Assembly (NCBI GenBank): GCA_900542245.1
Contig: UQMQ01000041.1
Span: forward strand, 1 to 16,957
Length of the DNA: 16,957 bases
Direction: 5' to 3'
Source: an uncultured Eubacteriales bacterium
GTDB taxonomy: Bacteria; Bacillota; Clostridia; Peptostreptococcales; Anaerovoracaceae
Each line of letters begins with the position of its first letter. The stretch's first letter is position 1. The notes below the pieces were generated by a model that did no database searches, was not told where the DNA came from, and was given only the letters and a program-made list of their open reading frames with translations. Positions 7,001-12,966 of the stretch are shown one piece after another. Made by a program: the position numbers and the translations under genes.

Positions 7001-8932
7001 ATCTTGCAAATCGATATTGCTGCTCAGTTTGACATGACCTTCCACATACTTTGTCACGCCGCTGTTGACCTGCTGCGCGAAATACACCAGCGCCTCTTTG
7101 CTGCCTATGATATACGGACTCGACGCACTGCCGTCACCTGTCACACCGTCCAGCGTCACTGTAACCGTCTGCGCCGCGTTCGCTACTGTGAACGCACCTG
7201 TCTTTGTGATGCAATCCTCTGCCGTGACTTCATAGCTGTAAGTTCCGCTGCACAGTGCATAGACCGCGCCGCCCTTTGCCTGATAAATTTTTTCACCGCG
7301 GAAAACTTTCACGCTCGGTGTTTTCTCGCCGCTGCTGATGTTGAAAGTCACATCGTACTTTGGCGATGCAGTCATTGTGACTGTCACCTTGTTTTCTGCT
7401 GCCGGAACAGTAAAGTTTCCGCTCTTAAGATCATACTCCTCTGCAGTCGCTTCATAATAGTAGCTGCCCTCTTGCAGCGCATAGGTGTACACGCCGCTTG
7501 CTGCAGTCTTTGCCTGCATCAAAATGCCGTTCGCATCCGCTCCCTGATATACTTTGAGCACTGCCTCTGCCGGACCCTCTACCGTGATCTGCGTATCCGC
7601 GACCTTGTTCGGCAGCGTGATGGTCATCGCCTTATCGACCTTACCGACGACCAACGTACCCGTTGCGGTGTCCTTTTTCGCAAGGTTCGGCTCTGCCGTA
7701 TAGGTATACAGCCCCGCTGTAAGATCCGATGCGGTGAATACACCTTTTTCTCCGGCAGTCATTTCTGTAGTGGCACCGTCCTTGCTCAGAAGGGTTACCT
7801 TGCTCGCGCCCACCGCCGTCACCGTAACCGTGTGTTCCTTGACAGTATCAAGTGTCGTTAACCAAGACGGCACCGGATAGTTATTGAAATCTGCGCTTGC
7901 TGTGAATCCATCAAGCTGCAATCCTTTCAGTTCATCCGTTGACTTGGCAATAACTGCACCATTCGGGATTGTAACCGTATAGTCGGTAACAATCTGCCCT
8001 TTGTTGGCGCTATTATAATAACAGTCCTTGATATCGATTGTTGGTCTAGATCCCGACTTTGGACAATTCAAAAATGCAGAAGCTTTGCTTGAAGACCCCT
8101 TTGTTGAAGTTGCTTTTCCTGCAAAATATGTTTTTTGAATGTCAAGCACGTTTCCATAGGTAAGACCAATAATTCCGGCACCGGTACCATTAGAACTTGT
8201 AATATTCACGTTACCAAGTACTGCACATCCTTGTAATTCCAAAGACGCATAAGAACCCTCTAATTTTCCAAGGACTCCACCCGGATAAGTTCCGCTGCTG
8301 ACAGTAATATCACTGACGCAATTTTTGATCACAACGCTTGCGTTTGCATCCACAGACCCTGTAATCGTACCAATCATGCCGCCTGCATAATTGCCAGATG
8401 AATTTTCCGGCAATGTGATGCTTCCCGTTGCTGCGCAGTTTGTAATACTCGCATTTGCAGCTTCTATCATACCAACAATCGCACCTGCGTAAATTTTTCT
8501 TGTTGAATTTGAACTAATCTGAACATTTTCCATCTTCAAATTCTGTACGCTACCATTAAGCTGTGCAATCAGACCCAGTCCAACATTCGGAGCGTCCCAT
8601 CCGTTCTCTGCCTCACCGCTCAGCGTTAAATTCGAAATGGTATACCCATTCCCCTCAAACGTACCGTTCAGACTCTTGATCGGCTTCATTGTCTTATCGC
8701 TCATATCAATGTTGTCCGCTAGTTCAATGGTTCCGGTAAAGTCGACCCCCCCCCATCGAGCTAATTGATCAGCCGTAGACACGATCACGTGCTGCGCACT
8801 GCTTGCAGAGCCCGCCTCCTGCGGGGCTGCTGCCGTACCATCTGCAAACGCCATCTGCGGCATCATCGTAAAGATCATCATGATTGCCAGCAGAAGTGCA
8901 AATGACTTTGACTTCCATTTTTGTTGTTTCAC
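4061..8932 (-). CDS. Large secreted protein: two beta-helix modules plus transcobalamin-like toroid and DUF4430 domains
   Basis: The product has 1,623 residues and starts at GTG 8932 behind AAGGAGGAG with 5-base spacing. A signal peptide covers about 1-30 (cleavage after AFA). Residues 45-345 form a first beta-helix module with GLUG-type repeats. Residues 365-595 hold three or four short beta-sandwich repeats. A second beta-helix module spans 599-915, with repeated CYNAGxV-type motifs. An Ig-like segment spans about 925-1021. An alpha/alpha-toroid (terpenoid-cyclase-like) domain spans about 1022-1305, with DIDTTGTALAALA and ATEQGFRAL motifs. DUF4430 spans about 1361-1465, with SGWMYTVNGK. A charged linker is followed by a C-terminal domain (about 1511-1623) common on clostridial surface proteins. 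Toroid plus DUF4430 is the architecture of animal transcobalamin. With the upstream cobalamin riboswitch, I infer surface cobalamin capture. No sortase motif or SLH domain is visible, so attachment is unclear. Confidence 0.85.
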   Translation of the reverse strand: MKQQKWKSKSFALLLAIMMIFTMMPQMAFADGTAAAPQEAGSASSAQHVIVSTADQLARWGGVDFTGTIELADNIDMSDKTMKPIKSLNGTFEGNGYTISNLTLSGEAENGWDAPNVGLGLIAQLNGSVQNLKMENVQISSNSTRKIYAGAIVGMIEAANASITNCAATGSITLPENSSGNYAGGMIGTITGSVDANASVVIKNCVSDITVSSGTYPGGVLGKLEGSYASLELQGCAVLGNVNITSSNGTGAGIIGLTYGNVLDIQKTYFAGKATSTKGSSSKASAFLNCPKSGSRPTIDIKDCYYNSANKGQIVTDYTVTIPNGAVIAKSTDELKGLQLDGFTASADFNNYPVPSWLTTLDTVKEHTVTVTAVGASKVTLLSKDGATTEMTAGEKGVFTASDLTAGLYTYTAEPNLAKKDTATGTLVVGKVDKAMTITLPNKVADTQITVEGPAEAVLKVYQGADANGILMQAKTAASGVYTYALQEGSYYYEATAEEYDLKSGNFTVPAAENKVTVTMTASPKYDVTFNISSGEKTPSVKVFRGEKIYQAKGGAVYALCSGTYSYEVTAEDCITKTGAFTVANAAQTVTVTLDGVTGDGSASSPYIIGSKEALVYFAQQVNSGVTKYVEGHVKLSSNIDLQDMSWTPIGPSWTSPFRGHFDGAGYTISGLNVTNARTYYGFFGCLDNAAVENLTLKGQVYCAEPYARVGGLAGYAIGDVTIRNCGSAVNVSALARGCEGVGGLVGGYEDGIEYKWEDHKMVIENAYNAGNVVCTGTDANATIGGLVGGNKNCVQLKNCYNAGTVYGPGVQAAGLLGNAGGQTGDNCKPSMKGCYNAGKVVGAEGKAFGLYGKGTILSANLQDCYVEAGTAADTKPGTTVVSDDTRQDMLAKLGNGWTIDPSKNNGKPYLSGTDPVAADPSLVDELGKYADTITISANAAVGDALTALKTGMAADTGITVAITQSNDDIQKGYLTAEKHTLKLLKKNESGAAVTETATLTLTLTKGGITLSKPISVVIYPAAEKLRSLIDTIARTYTGKSDEWVVFDMAAYAKLSGKSAETSGAAKQNYLNLAINALAQNNALASDRAKGELILGALGIDTTKLTPYGGGQAYNNAAKLQAMNMNVAYYTAPWILLADEQGNVELTTAQVQQLVKILTDNQGANGLCQGAYWGKNYDDIDTTGTALAALARFAKATADPYGVKDQANTFITKALAGLKKAQGENGSFGNVNTDAMVITGLAAIGENPSNFKNNNSSLADALSLYVNSGQNGFTSAYADGTAGEKAQALATEQGFRALVVLEKLKEANVSMYNIYTGKTSVAKNPETNPEPGKTAARASGVGTPENSTSKPGGATTSGQNIIAAISICPDSKTEWLSTTHTLAEGSTAADLIVKALDAAGMQGVGAGSGYVKSVTKGGVTLAEKDKGPNSGWMYTVNGKSPQAAINGYTLKTGDMVKLYYVEDYTKDTGSSGWAPAAPGGEQKPEDQNKDKQTAEEPKDEETKDDAAKVKALTGDLGLKARSVKTAKGHIKVRLLADAKMQAAIKELQDMGYTVKYRFYRSTKKAAAYRSAVTKKTASYTNTSGKKGVKYFYKVQLRVYDENGKLIAATALKQCQYAARSWAK
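8746..8754 (-). repeat. Run of nine G in the coding strand, possible phase-variation tract
   Basis: Nine consecutive C on the plus strand (G on the coding strand) encode residues 60-63 of the large secreted protein, soon after the signal peptide. Loss of one G gives a TAG nine codons later and gain of one G gives a TGA within about ten codons, so slippage would turn the protein off. The present length keeps the gene in frame. Confidence 0.6.
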
Positions 8933-8968
8933 TTTTTCTCCTCCTTAGTTTTATTACAAAGCAGTCTC

Positions 8969-8998
8969 GGCGCGCAGCCCCTGATCAGCCTGCGCGCC
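8969..8998. repeat. GC-rich hairpin between the SseB-like gene and the surface-protein gene
   Basis: A perfect 9-bp inverted repeat (GGCGCGCAG at 8969-8977, CTGCGCGCC at 8990-8998) encloses a 12-base loop that contains CTGATCAG. The minus-strand 3' side lacks a T run, so a classical terminator is unlikely. It could reduce read-through into, or stabilise the mRNA of, the downstream gene. A smaller 5-bp hairpin lies at 9025-9038. Confidence 0.5.
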
Positions 8999-9046
8999 CG
9001 TCCTGCATTTTGTCATTTTCCTGCATCGCGTGAGCGATACATCCGC

Positions 9047-9430
9047 CTACGCGTGCATCCGTTCCGCCGCTGCGCAACTCTTTCGCTCCCCTGCACCGGC
9101 GTGGACAAAAAAGTCATACTCCGCCATACGGCTGCGATCCAGACAGATTTCCCGGTCATAAGGCTCGATGATCACGCCGCAGACACTCTGCGGCAGCCCG
9201 CCGACGAGATTGCGCAGCAGCGGGAATGCAAACTCGACCAGCGCATTTTCCTCATAATCCCCCTTCAAGGACCGCTTGCCGTAAAAGGCCGGCACGAAGC
9301 ACTCCCCATGCTCGTTCGTCATCATCTGCAATTCCGGTTTGCCCTGTTCCTCCTCTTTGCAAGGCACATACAAACTGATGCCCGCAAGCGCGCGATAAAA
9401 AATTCTCTTGTTCTGTGTTTTACTGTTCAT
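9047..9430 (-). CDS. SseB-like small protein
   Basis: The product has 127 residues starting at ATG 9430, with GGAGG 6 bases upstream. The frame extends further upstream but only into the terminator, so the longer version is rejected. The order of features resembles the SseB N-terminal domain: a YVPC strand at 21-24, ECFVPAFYGKRSL at about 43-55, a hydrophobic segment near 64-79, then a VIIEPYDREICLD strand-turn-strand (86-98). SseB-family proteins are small cytosolic proteins of poorly defined function in Gram-positives. There is no signal peptide or membrane segment. The gene is the first behind the cobalamin riboswitch and 114 bases upstream of the large secreted protein, so both are probably repressed when cobalamin is plentiful. 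The match is by pattern only; it could be another short regulator. Confidence 0.6.
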   Translation of the reverse strand: MNSKTQNKRIFYRALAGISLYVPCKEEEQGKPELQMMTNEHGECFVPAFYGKRSLKGDYEENALVEFAFPLLRNLVGGLPQSVCGVIIEPYDREICLDRSRMAEYDFFVHAGAGERKSCAAAERMHA

Positions 9431-9537
9431 TCTAATCCTCCAAACGTAATTCTGAATGGCTGATTGTCGCGCGGAAAGATTGCACGATGCGGTACCTCTG
9501 CATTGCCCTGTATGCCGTTTCCTTTCGCAGGACAAAC

Positions 9538-9585
9538 AAAAAACTGCAGTCAAGTCATGAAATCATATCATAACTCAACCGCAGT
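9538..9585 (-). terminator. Intrinsic terminator of the cobalamin riboswitch (expression platform)
   Basis: A long stem pairs 9578-9585 with 9543-9550 and continues inward for about ten more pairs, including G-U wobbles, around a short loop. It is followed on the minus strand by six T (9543-9538). It lies between the aptamer and the SseB-like start codon, as expected for a riboswitch that stops transcription when cobalamin is bound. Confidence 0.88.
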
Positions 9586-9649
9586 CCGTTTTTACCGCAA
9601 TCTCTTTCCATCTGCGCAGCGCTCATCCGACGCGGCAGTTACCCATTGT

Positions 9650-9862
9650 TCATGCATGTCTCCTGACTTAAGGATCAACACGCAGATTCCCCCTTCCCAA
9701 GACATCTCAGCAGCTGTTCGCAAACTCGTCTCAGTGGTATACGGAAAACGCGCTCCCCTCTTACAGTGGCGGGACCGTGCAGGACTTACACCTGCTTCCA
9801 TCTTAGCTTTCGTCAAATTCGCAGTCATCCCCAAACCCGAGGCGGCAGCGACATGGCGAAAG
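9650..9862 (-). promoter_or_regulatory. Cobalamin riboswitch aptamer
   Basis: The conserved cobalamin core reads on the minus strand from 9799 to 9761: GGAAGCAGGTGTAAGTCC, then CCCGCCACTGTAA. The 3' B12 box AAGTCAGGAGACATGC is at 9669-9654. Its GACATG can pair with CATGTC at 9855-9850, closing a 6-bp P1 stem. The element is preceded by a good promoter and followed by an intrinsic terminator. Such riboswitches bind adenosyl- or other cobalamins and usually switch off uptake or synthesis genes when the vitamin is abundant. The nearest genes it can control are the SseB-like gene and, by read-through, the transcobalamin-like secreted protein. End points are approximate. Confidence 0.93.
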
Positions 9863-9892
9863 AACATCAACACGTATGTAATTGTCACCCCA

Positions 9893-9922
9893 AGTATAAC
9901 ATGCCCCGTCACCTTTTGACAA
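9893..9922 (-). promoter_or_regulatory. Sigma-A type promoter driving the cobalamin riboswitch
   Basis: TTGTCA (9922-9917) and TATACT (9898-9893) each match consensus at 5 of 6 positions, with an 18-base spacer and an extended TGn before the -10. Transcription would start near 9886, just ahead of the riboswitch. Confidence 0.8.
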
Positions 9923-9925
9923 GGG

Positions 9926-9970
9926 AAAAAAACGTGAACCGCGCATTTTCATAAAAAATCATACATCACG
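9926..9970 (-). terminator. Possible terminator of the GTPase-nuclease gene
   Basis: On the minus strand CGTGA (9970-9966) can pair with TCACG (9937-9933), followed by seven T (9932-9926). The stem is only 5 bp and the loop is long (28 bases), so this is weak. Its position, 26 bases past the stop and just before the next promoter, is right. Confidence 0.35.
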
Positions 9971-9995
9971 CGCCGCGAGCCGTCCTGCCTGTCAA

Positions 9996-12812
9996 TCAAA
10001 ACACATCCTGAAACGGCAGGTTCCTTTCCTTGCGCTGCGCCGCCAGCTTCCCGCGGATCTCCGCCGAGGTCCCCGCGACCTCCGCATAGAACTCCCGCGC
10101 CGAAAACCGCGCTGCGCCGTCGCCCAATGCCGCCATCTGCACCGGCTGGTCCGAGGTCACGACCCAAAGCGCACGCCGCCTGCCCTGCGTATAGATTGCC
10201 TGCTCGATATAGCGATCCGCCGTCTCCGCCTCGCGTGTGTACACCACCCGGAAGCTGCCCGCGTCCGCGCTCAGCTTCTCATAATCGTGCCGCGTACCCG
10301 GATTGCCTGCCAGCTTATAGCCGTCAAACACCACCAGCATGTCTATCTTTTTGTAACCCTGATAGTTCTGCAGCACATCCAGCAGCGCCTCCCGCGCACT
10401 GTCGAGATTGACTTTCGCCAGCGCCGCGAATTCCTCCCACGCAAACAGCACATTGTAGCCGTCAATCACGTAAAGCGGGCGCATCGGTGCATCGCTGACC
10501 GCCTTGCCGCCCGAACCATCGATTTCCCCATCCCTTTTCCATTTTGGCTGAGGAAAATTCTCTCCCGCAGACGGTCTCTTCGTGCCTCTGCTGCGGCTCT
10601 CCCGATACAGTGCCTCATCTCGCTTGCTCTTGCCGTAAGTTCTGAAAAAAATATCTTCCAGCTCCTTTGCTGATGCAGCACTGCCCTGACCGCTCTGCCT
10701 GCTGCCTGCGCCGCCCTGCCGCGCGCTCTTACCCGCAGCATCTGCGTCCGCGCCGCACGCGTCATCGTCCAATTGCGATCCGTCATCTTCCCCGCCGAAG
10801 AACCGCCGCTTCGCGGCAGCCAGCACGCGGCTGCCGTCCAGATGTGCCGCCGCGTCCACCTCATCCCAGTTCACATAGACCGCCGCGCCATGACTGCAAA
10901 AGACGGAGCCTGTCGGATTCTCCAGATCCTGCTCCGGCAAGTAAGCTGCCGCAGCCACGATTTCCTCTTGGTTGTGGCATGGCTGATAACCCGCGGGCAT
11001 CGTGCTCATGCTGCCTTTCCCTCTCGTATAGGCAAGAAGCTCCTTCGGGTAATCCTTTAGCGCAGCCACCGGACCTAAACCTGTGAGCACCGTCGTCTCG
11101 CCGTCACTTTCACTGACCGCGGTCTGCGCCCCAAAGCGTTCCAGCTCCGTCAGCGCCCTTCCGGTATTTTCCGTCGGAAGCTCCATGCGAAACCGCACCA
11201 CAGGCTCCAGCAGCACACTCTCCGCCTTGCGCAGCCCCTGCCGGACGGCGCGATAGGTCGCCTGCCGGAAATCCCCGCCCTCCGTATGCTTCAAATGCGC
11301 CTTTCCGGCCGCGATGGAAATCCGCAGATCCGTAATCTCCGCCCCGGTCAGAACCCCGCGATGCGGCTTTTCCGCAAGATGCGTCAAAATCAATCGCTGC
11401 CAGTTCCGGTCCAGCGCGTCCGCACTGACCAGCGAGTCAAAGACCAGCCCGCTGCCCCGCGGCAGCGGCTCTAGCAGAAGCTGTACCTCCGCGTAATGCC
11501 GCAGCGGTTCATAATGCCCGATGCCCAGCACAGGCGCAGCGATCGTTTCCTTGTATAAAATCGTTCCGCTGTCAAATGTGACCTGCATCGCAAAGCGCCG
11601 CGCAATCAGCTCGCGAAGGATCTCCAGCTCCAATTCGCCCATCACCTGCACATGAATTTCTCCGCGCTCAGCGTCCATTGTCAAATGCAGCGTCGGCTCT
11701 TCTTCTCCGAGTTCCCGCAGCTTGCGTATTGCCACTACCGGATCTTCCCCCTCCGGCAAGCGCAGCTGATAGGTCAGGGTCGGTTCCAAAAGCGGCAAGG
11801 TACTGCCCTCCTCACACCCCAGCCCTTGCCCCGCATAGGTCGCCATCGGACCGAGCACTGCGCAGATCTCTCCGGCTGCTGCGCGCTGCACCAGTTCAAA
11901 TTTTTCACCCTGATAGAGCCGGAGCTGTTCCGCCTTTTGTCCCTCTGCAATCTCCATCTTACTTTTCAATATGCCGCTCGTCACTTTGAGATGCGTCAGA
12001 CGGTTTCCTTTTTTATCGCGGCTGATTTTATATACCCGCGCACCGAACGGAGCCGTATCCCCGTTCCCCTCCTCTTCACTCGGCAGCACATCCCCACGAC
12101 GATGCACCGCGCATCCGTTCGTATACCGCCCAAGCAGCGTCAGGAGCTCCTGCACGCCATCGCCCTTGAGCGCCGAACCGAAACAGACCGGGAATAACTG
12201 TCTGGCTGCAATCGCATCGCAAATCGCACTGTCCGCAAACGGCGCATCCGCAAGAAATGTCTCCAGCAACGCTTCGCTGGCGCTGCCGATTTCCTCTCGC
12301 GTTTCAAGCGCCGTAAGTCTCCCGAAATCCGCAAACACCGCGCTGCCGACCGCAGAAACGCCGCCCAGCGTCTTACGAATCTCGCTGAGTAATGCCGCGC
12401 GATCCGTTTCCGGTCGGTCCATCTTGTTGACAAAGATCCAGGTCGGCACCTCGTAGACTTCCAGTAACCGCCACAAGGTCTGCGTATGACTCTGCACGCC
12501 ATCGGTACCGCTGATCACCAAAATCGCGTAGTCCAGCACCTGCAGCACACGCTCCGCCTCACTGCTGAAATCTCCGTGCCCCGGCGTATCCAGCATCGTC
12601 ACCTGCTTCTCACCCAAGCCAAAACGTGCCTCCTTTGCAAAGACTGTAATCCCACGATTGCGTTCAATCTCGTCATGATCTAAAAAGGCGTTCTTATGAT
12701 CCACTCTGCCCTGCTTTCGCGTCACACCGGTCAGATATAAAATACTCTCTGATAATGTCGTTTTCCCTGCATCGACATGCGCCAAAATGCCGATCGTCAG
12801 CTTTTCACCCAT
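9996..12812 (-). CDS. TetM/EF-G-like ribosomal GTPase fused to a C-terminal NYN (Rae1/YacP-like) nuclease domain
   Basis: The product has 938 residues from ATG 12812, with GGAGG 8 bases upstream; a GTG three codons earlier overlaps that site. The GTPase motifs are AHVDAGKT (11-18), RGIT (53-56), DTPGH (75-79), NKMD (129-132) and GSALKGDG (212-219). EF-G-like domains II-V run to about residue 600. A TetM-type domain IV is present, but its tip reads HLKHTEGGDFR (506-516) in place of the SPVSTPAD loop of TetM, so tetracycline resistance should not be assumed. A low-complexity linker (about 677-775) leads to an NYN domain (about 779-922) with VIDGYN (Asp784), VVFDGY (Asp830), TADRYIE (Asp866) and VTSDQ (Asp888), the likely acidic metal site. 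Bacillus subtilis Rae1 of this fold cuts mRNA in the ribosomal A site. I infer a ribosome-directed RNase or rescue factor. I believe similar fusions occur in other Clostridia. Confidence 0.88.
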   Translation of the reverse strand: MGEKLTIGILAHVDAGKTTLSESILYLTGVTRKQGRVDHKNAFLDHDEIERNRGITVFAKEARFGLGEKQVTMLDTPGHGDFSSEAERVLQVLDYAILVISGTDGVQSHTQTLWRLLEVYEVPTWIFVNKMDRPETDRAALLSEIRKTLGGVSAVGSAVFADFGRLTALETREEIGSASEALLETFLADAPFADSAICDAIAARQLFPVCFGSALKGDGVQELLTLLGRYTNGCAVHRRGDVLPSEEEGNGDTAPFGARVYKISRDKKGNRLTHLKVTSGILKSKMEIAEGQKAEQLRLYQGEKFELVQRAAAGEICAVLGPMATYAGQGLGCEEGSTLPLLEPTLTYQLRLPEGEDPVVAIRKLRELGEEEPTLHLTMDAERGEIHVQVMGELELEILRELIARRFAMQVTFDSGTILYKETIAAPVLGIGHYEPLRHYAEVQLLLEPLPRGSGLVFDSLVSADALDRNWQRLILTHLAEKPHRGVLTGAEITDLRISIAAGKAHLKHTEGGDFRQATYRAVRQGLRKAESVLLEPVVRFRMELPTENTGRALTELERFGAQTAVSESDGETTVLTGLGPVAALKDYPKELLAYTRGKGSMSTMPAGYQPCHNQEEIVAAAAYLPEQDLENPTGSVFCSHGAAVYVNWDEVDAAAHLDGSRVLAAAKRRFFGGEDDGSQLDDDACGADADAAGKSARQGGAGSRQSGQGSAASAKELEDIFFRTYGKSKRDEALYRESRSRGTKRPSAGENFPQPKWKRDGEIDGSGGKAVSDAPMRPLYVIDGYNVLFAWEEFAALAKVNLDSAREALLDVLQNYQGYKKIDMLVVFDGYKLAGNPGTRHDYEKLSADAGSFRVVYTREAETADRYIEQAIYTQGRRRALWVVTSDQPVQMAALGDGAARFSAREFYAEVAGTSAEIRGKLAAQRKERNLPFQDVF

Positions 12813-12836
12813 CGCACGCACCTCCTCTCTGTCTGT

Positions 12837-12865
12837 TGAACAAGAAAGCCGGTTTGCACCGGCTT
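12837..12865 (-). terminator. Hairpin terminator, either end of the Mrp-like operon or leader attenuator of the GTPase gene
   Basis: An 8-bp stem (12858-12865 with 12846-12853) with a 4-base loop is followed on the minus strand by TCTTGTT, so the T tail is TTTCTTGTT including the stem end. It lies downstream of the Mrp-like operon stop and also downstream of the promoter at 12939-12911. Transcripts of the GTPase gene must therefore pass it. A smaller hairpin (TCTCA/TGAGA, about 12881-12895) precedes it. Confidence 0.65.
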
Positions 12866-12910
12866 ATCTTTCTGACACGTTTCTCACGTTCTGAGATTTT
12901 CACTGTCTCT

Positions 12911-12939
12911 ATTATGATTCCCCCAAAGGGAATTGTCAA
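12911..12939 (-). promoter_or_regulatory. Promoter of the GTPase-nuclease gene with an inverted repeat filling the spacer
   Basis: TTGACA (12939-12934) is a perfect -35 and CATAAT (12916-12911) matches the -10 at 5 of 6 positions, with a 17-base spacer. The whole spacer (12917-12933) is the inverted repeat ATTCCC-N5-GGGAAT, a candidate operator. TAATAG, two bases further on, would give a 19-base spacer as seen at MerR-type promoters. Transcription would begin near 12904, leaving a leader of about 90 bases. Confidence 0.7.
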
Positions 12940-12966
12940 GTGCGAATCCGTCCGCACTCCATGCTT

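Noticed and set aside
6950..7861. 303-codon plus-strand frame inside the surface-protein gene
   Set aside because: It is Arg/Cys/His-rich antisense of a clear beta-helix/beta-sandwich protein, with no good ribosome site or motif.
9592..9912. Small minus-strand frame across the riboswitch
   Set aside because: The region is explained by conserved cobalamin riboswitch elements; the frame is incidental.
9996..10500. NYN nuclease part as a separate yacP gene
   Set aside because: The frame is continuous with the GTPase through a linker, and I see no independent ribosome site and start at the domain boundary (a Met codon at the boundary has none in front).
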